DNA from: Alviniconcha marisindica
Lineage: Eukaryota; Mollusca; Gastropoda; Provannidae
DNA length: 64,000 nt
Assembly: GCA_018857735.1 (NCBI GenBank)
Contig: JABMCL010001305.1
Span: 225,001-289,000, forward strand
Reading direction: 5' to 3'
Below the pieces are notes generated by a model that saw only the letters and a list, made by a program, of their open reading frames with translations, did not search any database and was not told the DNA's origin. Position numbers and translations under genes: made by a program. Each line of letters begins with the position of its first letter. Position 1 is the first letter of the stretch. Shown here in pieces: positions 23,431 through 35,600 of the stretch.

Positions 23431-24430
23431 CCAACATTTTCTAAGTTTCACAAAAATAATAATATAACAGCTGTTATTTCTATAATGCTGTATTTGACTG
23501 ATGAGGGTGTGCACACTGCATTTTACAAGATTCATATAAAATGCACACATAAAACCTCAAAATTATAATTTGTATTTGTATACATGTATAAATAGTACAA
23601 GTGAGACTGTTTTTATGTGCAAGTTTGCTTAATTAATGGTATAAATGATACAGGAGATGATGAAGACTTAATTTTCAGCTCTTGACAAATCATAATTCAC
23701 TTGTATTTAAAGGTAAACTAGCATATTTTTTTGGAACTGTTTTGTTTTGGAGTGGGTACCTAGTTAATGGATTCAGCTAAAAGGGTACCCCTTGTAAAAA
23801 TACCATTAAGAACACAGGCTGTTCCCAAGGGAAGTGAACTCATTCTCTACATGATATTATACACTAGGGCTCTAAGGAAGGCATGAACAAGAGAGGCACT
23901 GCTGACAGGAATGGCGCTGACAGGAATGGCATATATATATTGTCATTAAACAATCAGACTTGTAGTTAATTTTTCATTTTATGGTCTAGTCTGCTATAAA
24001 ATAAACTGACATTTTGAAAAAAACAGCCTCCATGCATGAGTGCTGCCATTTTATGTGTGCTGGTCTATATCTTTTTTTGTCTGGCACTGGCGGTCTCAGA
24101 GTCAGAGTCTGTGATTTATGAACAAGGGGGGCATGTGAAACACAAGTGCTTAGTGATAAATGTTGGCCCTTGCCTGTGGGGAAATGCCAGGCTGTAGAAG
24201 TGCTAGGTCAGTAGGTGCCAGGTGGTGTCCACTAAGAACAAAGATTTATGTCATATCTTCAGGAAGGTGCATTGAATTTGAAACGAATAACAATAGCTGT
24301 ATTACAATGTGTGATACCTCAGTATTAGTTACGAGTACTAGGCACAGAATGCTTTGCAAACATTTACTTAGATGTAGAATGACTTGTGAAATTTGTACAT
24401 TATTAACAATATTATATAGGTGGAACGGAG

Positions 24431-24485
24431 TTTGTTATTGGTCTTTAATGCCCAGTGAACCCTACAGGTCATATCAGGGTGAAAC
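24431..24485 (-). mobile_element. SINE-type 3' tail
   Basis: The minus strand reads ccctgatatgacctgtaggg then ttcactgggcattaaagacc. A diverged copy lies at 42488-42535. The CTGGGC(A/G)TTAAA-type ending is typical of invertebrate retroposon tails. Confidence 0.5.
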
Positions 24486-25309
24486 ATTTTACATCAACAT
24501 CAAACCATTGTTAAAGATATGAAATGACTAAATTCCTATGAAAAGAGTGTAAACATGTAGATAATTGTAAAACTTACTAAAAGTGTTATTAAAATTCCAA
24601 ATTCCTATAAAAACAATGTAAACATTTAGATAATTGTAAAAGTGTTATTGAAAGTCTAGTCCGTTACATTTACAACAGAGGATTGGTAATATTAATAAAA
24701 AAAGAAGAAGATAGTACAAATCATGCACATGAAAGAAGAAGATAGTACAAATAATGCGCACAAAGGACCAAGAGAATGATGACTCTTTTCTCATGGTTGG
24801 CATGTGTACAAACATTTGAAACACACCAGACTGGTGAACAGACTGAAAATGTCAGTATTTAATTGAGTAAGTTATTGTTAACATCTACATGACCCATTCA
24901 CTTGTGTATGTCATAATATGAGGGTGGACTAAGAAAATATTAGGTTGCATGGATGGAAAAAGAGTGGAAAATGCCATATAATTATAAATTTGTTGTAAAA
25001 GGAATAAAACGTTCATTAAAAACAAACAAAAACAAAAAAAACAAAAACAAAAACATGCAAGACTTCTCACATAGTCAGCACTGTGCCTTTTTTATGTGTG
25101 AACTTGCAGTTAATTTTTAAGTGGTTGTGTTACTTTCAGTTTTACACTTTGCAGGTGGGTGACATTTGACAAGTTTGTTGAATCTGTCTCAAGATTCTCA
25201 TGATAATATTATTTTGGTATTGCAGTCTACAGTGTGTATCACATGGGCACTCTTCTTTTTCTTAGTTAAACATGTATGATATGATACCATGATGTGTTTG
25301 TCTTTTTTT

Positions 25310-25715
25310 CCACTTGTACTGAAGTACGCTCAGATTCTTCTGACACCCACATGCTGAAAATCCAAAAAAACAAATGCAAGACTTGTGGCTTTCACACTTT
25401 CTCTTGCTTTGGACCCCACATCTGGAATTCACTCCCACAGGACCTTACACACTGCTCATTCGTGTCATCTTTTAAAGCCAAACTTAAACCTTCCTCTTCT
25501 CACAGTATTTCTGCACCAACTAATGTCAGTACCCAGTTTCTACTACAATCATTGTGTGTGTGTTTGTTTTTGCATGCTATAATACTTTATGTGAATCATT
25601 TTGGTAGGACTGTGGTCGACGTGGGTATCAAATATATTTAGGTTAATATGTATCATGTGAGCTCTCAGGACATTGATGAGCGCATGATAAATGTACATTA
25701 ATTATTATTAAAGAT
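25310..25715 (+). mobile_element. 3' end of a non-LTR retrotransposon (reverse transcriptase C-terminus)
   Basis: One frame reads RSDSSDTHMLKIQKNKCKTC, FGPHIWNSLPQDL and SSFKAKLK. This matches the conserved C-terminal end of CR1/Jockey-type reverse transcriptases (pattern GPxLWNSLPxxI and SSFKxxLK). The tail ends in an ATTATTATTA run. The 5' part is missing, as is usual for dead-on-arrival copies. Confidence 0.75.
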
Positions 25716-25873
25716 CATATTGATAAAATCCCAAGTTAGCAACTCTTGAAATTTGAACGATGATCGGTGTCACAAACAGGATGCATCTGAGTTTGATTGT
25801 AATGGAATCAGGAAGTTCATACATAATATTTTGTTTGCATTCTCAGATTCTGACATTCTTTTTCTTCTCTCAG

Positions 25874-26667
25874 TTACTGTGTCATCAAGAGGAGTGACGA
25901 TCTTGGAAGCCATCTGACAGAATGGCGGACTGCAGTGATGGAGGACAGCTGGATGCAGGCATGCTTCCTAACCACCTCAGCCTGAATTCCCTGCTTGACC
26001 CAGAGCAGGCCAAGGAAGAGGAGTCCTCAGCAGAGGAAACAGGTGCCAGCATTCTGGGAGACATTTTGGAAATGGAAGGGACGGATGCAGCTGAGGAAGA
26101 TGCATCCCTCATGGAAGCTTTGGCAGAATGTGATGAGAAAGATGAGGAAGAGGATGAAAATTATGAGACTGAGGATGATGAAGGAGATGATGAGGAAGAA
26201 GACAGTGATGAAGAAGAGGAGGAGGAGGAAGAAGAGGAGGAAGAGGAGAGTCAGGAATCTGAAGAGGAACAGGAGGAAGAGTTTGATCTGAACAGGGGTG
26301 CTGATGAGTCTATAGATTTTGGTGAAATGCCAGACTTTTCCTCCATGATGGAAGCTGATGGGTCATCCTTGCTAGAGGGCACAGTCACCAGTGATGTTGG
26401 CCTGAAGGCACTCCAAGACTCTGAGCTTATGGAAACAGAGACAAGCGAAGTGAAGCTGGAGCCGGGAACTAGTGGTGAGAAAGGAGGGTCTGGGAAAAAG
26501 GTCTCCAAGAAACGAAAAAGGAAAATGACTGGAAAGGACAAGGATAAGAAGCCAACCAAAAAATCCAAGAAGGAGAAGCGGAAGAAGAAAAAGTCGAAAA
26601 AGGTAGACGATGATTCAAAAGTAGACTCCAGCACGCTGAAGCCTTCGGAGAGGAGAAGAAACATCAG
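25874..26667 (+). CDS. RAD54L2: SNF2 gene exon 2 (5' UTR and start codon at 25922)
   Basis: Residues 1-248, starting [21 protein letters not shown] Glu/Asp run (about residues 75-120) is followed by a Lys-rich stretch (about 185-235, nuclear-localisation-like) and ends RRRN-I, matching the MRRNIR box of the family. Acceptor is cttctctcag and donor is GTAAAT. The first 48 bases are untranslated. Confidence 0.9.
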
Positions 26668-29600
26668 GTAAATGAAATCAAACTTTATTGTTTAAGACAC
26701 AGGCTGTGTTGGCCAGGCAATGTTATATTACTGTTAGCTAATCAAATACGCATGTAACAAAAGCAAAAGACCACTGCATATATAACTGCATATGAACATG
26801 AGTAACATGTAATAACATTTTTTATGTAACTTTATATATTTTTCTGTTGTTGTTTTTACTGTTTTACTGAATTATTGAGAAAAACAAAACTGAAAAAGAC
26901 AAGTCAACAGGAAACAAAACCCGAAAACATTGATGAATAATTAGATATGCAGATTATCTGGTAAATATTTGTGTTAGAACTTATACTTTCTAAAAAAATG
27001 TTTTATAGAAGGATAATTGATTTTCAAATTGAATGCTACTGGTAACAATATTGTGTATCAGTGTTATTTAACCTCTTGCAAAATATGCATTTCAACAACT
27101 GGATTATAATTTTTATGTGGACCTCCCCACCCCACCACCCCACACATACCATAGACATTGACACATGTATACATCTGATGTATATTCTCATACATGCATT
27201 TCCCTCTGTTTAGAAAAATCATTACGGAGAAGGACCTGGAGAAGGAGACGCTGGATGCTCAGAAGGAGGAGTTGGAGCGCCAGCAACGTCTGATGGAGCT
27301 GAAGAAGCAGGCGATGAGTAGCATGGCAGCCTCTAGCAAGCCCACCATGGTGTCCAGTAGCACCGGCACCAGCACCAGCGTTGGCACATCCAGCGTCAAG
27401 GAGCAGGACTCCCAGCTGAAGTCCCTGCTGCAGTGTGAGGCCCAGTTTGGTTTTGCCTTGTCATTCTTGGCACATGTCTTTTTGAGGCTGAAAATACATA
27501 CTCATTAGTTTGATGCACAGTAAATCTTCACCTGCATGAGATTGGGGGACCAAGAACTGAAAAACAGAGAAAGTTAGCATGGGTACAGGGTTACCTCAGG
27601 ATGATGAAAAATGGAGGAAGGACAGCATAGCTTGGAGTAATGTGTATGATCATGTATTTAGATGTGTGTGTGTGTTTGGGGGGGGGGGGGGGGGATGAGT
27701 AATTGTTTATATTGCTGTTTGGATAACAAGTGCAAGTGATGCTTCGAAAATGTTGAAATTGTGTCCTGGTTTAAAATAAGCTTTTAAAATCTGTCATCAG
27801 CGGCTGAAGAAGAAGCAGAGAAGCTGGAGAAGAAGAAAGCAGAGATCAGTATTATGACAGAGACCAAAAAAGAAGTGCAAGTGAAGCAAGAAAAAGGTAT
27901 GTGCTTGGACTTCATTGCATTGATGCCTCAATGTAGCACAGTTTATGCTATCAGTTTTGTGAGCGTTCATAATTTAGACAGGCAGGATGTCCTTTAAAAT
28001 TTTGTTGTTGTTTTTAATACATATTGAGATCAGTTTTTCTGTCTTCAGTCCATGTGCTATTATTCTTTTCTTCATTTGTTGTCTTGAGTGATGTCCTTTT
28101 CAGAAAGAATGAAGATGATAGAATCCAAGTGTATTTGGGTTTTAAGTTATGATGCTAGGCTTCAACCACTTTCATTTTGTTGCTCAGTTCCTTCATAACT
28201 GTGATACAGTACATATATGGTACAGCATTACTGTTTTAGTAGTATGCTTGGTATGGCAGCTGAAACAAGCTGTCTGATTATGCACTCTCCATTTGGGTTA
28301 ATTGTCACATTTGCTTAGTTTGTTGCTTCTATACATTTAGGGTTTGTTGTCAGTTTGTCCACAGCCTGACAGTGTTTAATTTTGTGGGCATGTCTGTCTG
28401 CAGTGGATGTGATAGAGCTGAGCAGTGATTCAGAGGATGAGAGCAATGAAGATGACTGCGTCATGGTTCCCAGCACTGAGGAGGAGGAAGAGGAAGAAGA
28501 CATTGAGTCAGAAGATCTCAATGATGGTGGTGCCCACATCAATGATGAATTTAACCGCTTGGATGACCAAGGTCGTGTGCTGGTCAATGTTGACCACCCC
28601 AGTGAGGATCCAGACATCTTTCTGTCACCTCAGGTGGCTAAGGCTATCAAGCCACATCAGGTATGTGCTCAGTTGCTTTAGCAGGTTTGTTTGGTCCTGT
28701 TAGTGGAGTTAATCATATATACTGGCCTTGCCAGTAACTCAAAGATTTGAAATCTTTAATCACCACTTTGAGTAAAATTGTGTGAAACTGACATTGGTGT
28801 TTCCAGTTTGGTTGCCTGTCAGTGGGACTGAACTCTCCTTTTCCTGTGCAGATGTTTCAAACATACACAGTGCAGTGTCACTGGATCTTATTTGCAGATG
28901 TCTCAGATGAACTTGGTGTCATATCATTGGGTCTTATTATGTATGTGCCTCAGGTGTACTTACAAGGCTGTGTGATTGTTTAATGGCTGGTGCCAAGTGA
29001 AACTGCTGCTGTCTTGGCATCTTACTGCAGAGATCTCTGACTTTGTCATTGGCTCTAATGCTCTGATTGCAGATATGTGAAGCATGCATGGTGTATTGTC
29101 ATCAGATCTTACTGCAGATGTCAGAAACACACACAGTCAAGATAATGTATTTTCAGTTTTATCGAAGATCTTATTTCAGATGTCCCAAACGGACATGGTG
29201 TATTGTGTCATTTTTGTTTGGGTTTTTAAAATATATTTTGATTGCAGTCATCCCTCGGTGCTCTTTCACGATGTTAGCGGGTTTCTGTTTTCAGATTGGT
29301 GGAGTGCGCTTTTTGTACGACAACTTGGTGGAGTCTCTACCACGTTACAACACCAGTCAAGGCTTCGGCTGTATTCTGGCTCATAGCATGGGGCTGGGGA
29401 AGACCATTCAGGTAGGGAAACAAATTCTGATACAGAGGCGACTGTCGGCATTCTGAAAAAGACCAGAGCTCACACAGTATTAGGAAGCATGCTTTTTAGT
29501 GGGACAATACAAAACAGGATCCATATTTTTGGAGTAGACCTTTGTTTCAGGAAACAGACACTATTTATTCCACAAGCAAATGGTGAACTAAATGAAACCA

Positions 29601-32600
29601 TTCTGCATTTGGTTTGTTCAAGTCTTATCCAGATGTTAGAACTAGTGATGTCATAATAGTTTGAAAAATGTGTAGCTCCCTTTCTTCTTATTTTTTTACA
29701 ACGGCTTTTTTTTAACATTCAGTTGTATTTAAGAACTTCTTCATTGATGGTTGACTGTGCATTAAAACCCAGTGTTCATCCTTGTTTTTCATTGTCCTGT
29801 TACACAAGTGATAACTTGTCTCCCAGTTTGCCTGCCTCTGAGAATTTGTTTCTTTGTTCTTGTTATTCCTATTTTATGGGAGGTCAGCTGGTTGTATCTA
29901 CCCATCATTAATCACCATGCCTGCAGGAGCTGTTCACTACAATTTTCAGTGGTTCTGTTTACACAGGTGATAGCCTTCATTGACATCTTCCTGCGTCACA
30001 CAACTGCCAAGAAAGTGCTATGCATCGTCCCCATCAACACGTTGCAGAACTGGATGGCAGAGTTCAACATGTGGGCCCCGGTCAAAGAGAAACCCCCACC
30101 CCCAACTCCCCCTCCTTCCCGGTCCAGAGACACAGAAAAAAGATCCAGGGACCGAAGTAAAAAGGACAAGGATTCCAACAAGGAGTCCAAAGCTAGCACT
30201 AAAGAATCTAAAGGGCATATTTTATCGTCAACTATGGGCCCCATGGGTCCTGGAATGAGCCACATGGGTGGACCTGGAATGGGTCACATGGGTGGCCCCG
30301 GAATGGGTCACATGGGTGGCCTAGGCATGAACCAGATGGGTGGACCGGGAATGGGTCAGATGGGAGGCATGATGGGTCATATGGGCGGACCCATGAATCA
30401 GATGGGCATGGGGCCAATGGGCGGCCCTGGAATGGGTCACATGGGTGGGCCCATGGGCCAAATGAATGGTCCTGGAATGGACCCCATGGGCAACTCCAAC
30501 ATGAACCAGATGGGCGGACCTGGAATGGGACACATGGGTGGATCCAACATGGGCGGCCCAGGTATGGGTTACATGGGACAGATGAGTGGCATGGGAATGC
30601 ATGGCATGAATCACATGGGCGGGGGTGGAGGATCCTTCATGGGCGGCATGGGAATGCCATGGATGAGCTCGACCATGGGACAGCATCAGTATGGCAACAT
30701 GCCCAATTCCCCGTACAGGCATAACCCCATGGCGATGGGACACTCAGGTATGGGCCCCCCCAACATGCCTCCACCTACCTCAATGAACCAGTCATCCAGT
30801 AACATGTCATCAATGGAGACTTCATCATCCGAACCCATGAACACTCCATCGTCTGGCCATCCTATGGCCTCTGCTTCATCGGAGAATCCTATGGGCTCTT
30901 CCTCAAGTCATCCAATGACCTCCATGTCATCAGTGAATCCAATGAGTGGGTCTGGGAACACAATGAATGCTGGAAACCCGATGGGTACCCCACCTCCCAC
31001 AAATCCCATGAACAATATTGGGAACCCCATGGGCATGGGAAACTCAATAAGTGCTGAAAATCCAATGGGTACACCACCACCTTCAAACCAAATGGGGACG
31101 CCATCCCCTGGAAATGCAATGGGAACACCATCTAGTGGAAATCATATGGGTCCCATGTCATCAATGGAGCCTTTGGCCTCGGGCCCTGGAAGTGGGAACC
31201 CAATGGGTGCTGGTCCCATGAACCCGATGAATGTTGGCCCTGGACATCCAATGGGTGCTGGTTTTAGGAATTTTATGGGTGCTGGCCCAATGGGTCCAAT
31301 GGGCCCAATGGGCCCAGGTCTTGGAAACCACATGGGTTCTGGTTTTGGAAATCAAGTGGGTAATTCTGTGAACCCCATGAACTCCTTATCCTCCATGACT
31401 CCACCAATGGGGAACCCAATGGGGGTGCCATCCTCCATGACCCCACCGATGGGGGCGCCATCCTCCATGACCCCACCAATGGGAAACCTGATGGGGGCGC
31501 CATCCTCCATGACCCCACCAATGGGAAACCCAATGGGGGCACCATCCTCCATGAACCCTATGAGTGCTCTGTCCTCTATGAATCCGATGGACACTCCAAC
31601 TAGTTCCAGCACTCCCCCAGGTACCACATCTTCTAGCAGCATTTGTGGAAACTCCCCAATGGATACATCTGCTCAGCCCATGAGTTCCTCTGGGGATGCA
31701 CCTGCCACACCCGCCACGGATTCACAAACCTCAGCCAGCCCTGCCACAGACAAAGAAGCTTCTAGGGATGGAGAGAAAACAGAGTCTGAGATGAAAGCTG
31801 AGAGCAAAGCAGAAGCCCAAACAGAGATAAAAACTGAGACGAAAGAAGAAGAGACCAATGGGGGGAAAGAAGGTGAAAGTGGAGGCGTGAAACAGGAAGA
31901 TAAAAAAGATGTCAAGATGAGTGCGGATGGCATCCCTCGGGAGGAAGGTGACACCCAGGAGGTGCGTTACCGAAACTTCAGAGTCTTCTTGCTGAACGAC
32001 AGTTGCAAAACAACAGCCCAGCGTGCCAGAATCATAGGTATGTTGTAAACTTGTATGTCCACACAGTGCTTTTGGGTCCACTTGCAGTCAGCCAAAGCTG
32101 CCAGTTTGTACAATCCTAAAGTTAAAATAGTGTTGTTGGGGGCATCTGCCCTGTCCCCCAAATTAATATGTGAATACTTTTGATGGTGACTGATATCCAG
32201 GTAGGTAAACAATAAATGAGCCTTAGTTCCCAGGCATGAAGCTGACACTGACCTGTTTTCATTGCCGTATGTAGAGAGCTAGTAAAATTGTGTGCAGTAA
32301 AAGTGTTTGGGGGGAAAATGTCCAGCTAGTGTAATTTAATTTTAAGAGTGCTTGTCATGAGCCGGACAGGTTTATTTTATTGCTGTGCCTGGATATCCAG
32401 GATTTTGTATTGTTTATCTTCGCCGTATTTACACTGTTACTGAAGTAAGCAAGCAGGAAACAGTTTAATAAATAACAAATAAAAAGCAGTGTTGAAACAA
32501 TGAAAGCATATTTTCTTACCTCACCTGTTCATGCATCTTTTATCCAGAAATGTATGAATGTCGCAGAAGTGCTGAAATTTGGACAGAGGTGCACAGGGGT

Positions 32601-35600
32601 CTTTCTGCACAATGCAAAAAAAAAATTTGTTTTTTATTACGTTATATATTGACATTACTAGTCTGACCAAAATACACCATTTACCCCCTTCTGTTGACTG
32701 TACTTACTTAAACAGCTGTATGCAGTTAATGAGTTATTGATGAGTACCCCTTGCCCTTCAGGGGAATGGAATGAAGCTGGGGGGGTACTGCTGATGGGCT
32801 ATGAGATGTACCGCCTCCTGTCCTCACGGAGGATGTACACCCCCAAGCCCAAGAAGAAGAAGAAGAAGGCGGTGGAAGGGAGCAAGGATCAGCTGGAGGT
32901 CATTGATGTTGACGAGGAAGACAAGAACAAAAACCTCATGACAGGTTTGTATCATTTTGATTTCGTGGTGTTCTGCTTATAATCACAGACACAGGGTAAA
33001 AAGGGGCTCGTCTAGTAATGGATTTCTGGTCGGGGGGGAGGGGGTTGGCATGAAAACAAGGTTGGTAATTGCGCTGTAAAAAGTGTAACCTTCCATAATG
33101 CATTGATAATGTATTTGAAGTGTAGCACTAGCAGCTGCTGCTTCCAATCTTTGTTGTTAGAGAATTGAGTTTGATAGTCACTAAACTCACACACACATGT
33201 ATGCATGTGCTTGTATGGATGCACATGCATGTGTAAATATATACATCTGTATCTAAGCAGGTGTCTGAGGTGGAAAAGTAATGTAGTAATATTAATAGCA
33301 GTAGTGGTAAATGTCTTGCTTTTGACTTGAAGCAATTGGAGTTGGCTCAGGTCTGGCAGGTGTATGATTTCAGAGAATTCAATCTTGGACCGAACAAGTA
33401 CATCACAGACCTTTGCATCTGTCAGGGTCATCTATTACATATGTTTGAGAGTCTGCTTTGCATAATTAAGTATGATTCTTGCAAATAAGTGCACTTTGAA
33501 TAGGGAAGACTGTGATTAACACCGGAGGTTTTTTCCTTTCTTTTTGTTCATGTGTTTTGTTGCTGTGAAAATCAAAGTGATCTATGGTTTAATGGGCTGG
33601 AAAGCTGGTGGTCAGTACTGAATCTTTTTCTTGTCTTTTTGTGTTGACAGTTGTGTTGAAAATGATGCTTTGTGAATGTGATATTTAGGAAGCAGCATCA
33701 GAGAAATTGTTGCTGTACTGCATGTTTCAGTTATATACACTGCTGAAATTACTAGGTTTAGCCAGAACAAGAAAACTTTTTGTTGACATTTTTGCAATTT
33801 TGCTGATGTAACAATGGCTAGATTTTTGTTTTAGACATCCATGGTGCTCTAGTCAACCCAGGCCCAGACCTTGTGATCTGCGACGAAGGTCATCGCATCA
33901 AGAACAACCACGCCAGTATCTCACAGGCGCTGAAACAAGTTCGCACAAGGTGAGCTGATGCATATCTTGTGCCCATGGTCTGTTCATTTAAATTGATGTT
34001 GCTCTTGCATAAGTCACACCGTTGAAATTGCTTTAACGCATGTTGCTCCAGTGGAAAGACACCTTTCCATCTGTATCTAAAAGCCACAATTTCCACATGG
34101 ATTTGTGTAAGGTCTCATGTGACATGGGGATTATTACAGTGTGCGACTATATTGCTCCAGTTCTGCACAGATGCAGAAGGCAAAGCTTCTTGTATCAGCT
34201 TGATGTTTAGGGTGGCAGACATGGAAAACAAATGTGTCTTTAATCTATTGAATATTTTCCCAATAAGATTAAGAGACTGTCAGAAGAAGAGTTTGACAGA
34301 GCAACTTGGACCACAGAAAACTTGACAGTTTGGAGCAGAATGCTTCCTGTTTTCCTCTAGGATCTCATATAATGTCCTGTGTAATTCTAAATGTTTGGGC
34401 AGTTTCATATGGAGCAAAGTTCTCAAATTTTATATGTTGGGTTTGTTAAACCTCAGCGAAACTGTTCTGGAGGAAACGGCCCTGACACTAGTGACAGCAG
34501 AGTTTGTGACAGAAAAGGGGGTGGATGTAAGGGATGAATGCATTGTTGTGGGCAGGCGTCGTGTGGTGCTGACAGGCTACCCGCTGCAGAACAACCTGAT
34601 GGAGTACTGGTGCATGGTGGACTTCGTGCGCCCCAACTTCCTTGGCAACAAGACGGAGTTCAGCAACATGTTTGAACGACCCATCATGAACGGACAGTGT
34701 CAGGACTCTACCCCTGAGGATCTCAAGATCATGAAGCATCGGGCTTATGTCTTGCATAACCTGCTAGAGGGATTTGTGCAGAGGTGGGTTGCATGGTTGC
34801 CTGTGAGATGTAGCTTTAATTGAACAGCTATGTTGCATACTGAGGTTTTGGCAGGTGTGCTTATAATGATGGTTTGTACTCCTAGTGAAGTAGAAAATGA
34901 AAATTATGAAAATCTGGTGGGGTGGGTGGAGAGTGTTATTGGGTGGATTACTGACCTGGATCATTTTTGATTGGAAGCTCATCAGTGAATCAGAAATCAA
35001 GTTGTGATGATTAACTCAAGTGAAAATTGTGCATAATTATTAAGGTACGATGACCTGAATTTCCTGCAATGGACAATGAAGTACTTAAAAAGAAAATTAA
35101 GTGTTCATTTGGCCAGCCATGAGGGAAACTTAATACAGGCTTTTTTTTGGAGACTGTTTCCATGTCTTTCAGGCTCGCACTTCATGGCTAGAAGCTGTTG
35201 ATTTATCTGCTTCTGTCATTTTTTCTGATCTTGACCAGCTTCAGAGTCACAGCAGTTTTGGAAAGGTTGAATTGAAGTTTTTTTTTCTTTTCTGAGTGTT
35301 CTTGTGCTGTTGAGTTCAAACTTCAGTGATTGTTGCATAATAATAAGAATCGCTCTGTAAACTGTGAATGATCGCTAATTGGTTTTTAGCGCCTTGTGAA
35401 CCTTGTTGGTTATAACTGCAATTGCTGTAGATGGAACAACGCTTGAAACCCTGCACATGAAATTAAAAACCATAAGTGTGCAAAATAAAGTTCTTTACTT
35501 ATTTTTATTTTTCCAGACGTGGCCACACAGTACTTCAGCATGCACTGCCGGAGAAGCACGAGTATGTGTTTCTGATCCGAATGAGTCCCATTCAGCGCAA

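Larger units (their letters stand above)
20855..25873. other. First intron of the SNF2-family gene (5 kb)
   Basis: AT-rich. It contains LINE/SINE 3' tails at 23350-23430 and 24431-24485, a LINE 3' end at 25310-25715 and no conserved coding sequence. Its extent depends on the inferred first exon. Confidence 0.5.

Noticed and set aside
30321..31642. Minus-strand open frames across the Met/Gly-rich exon
   Set aside because: Antisense shadows of the in-frame repeat. The plus-strand frame is joined to conserved ATPase sequence at both ends.
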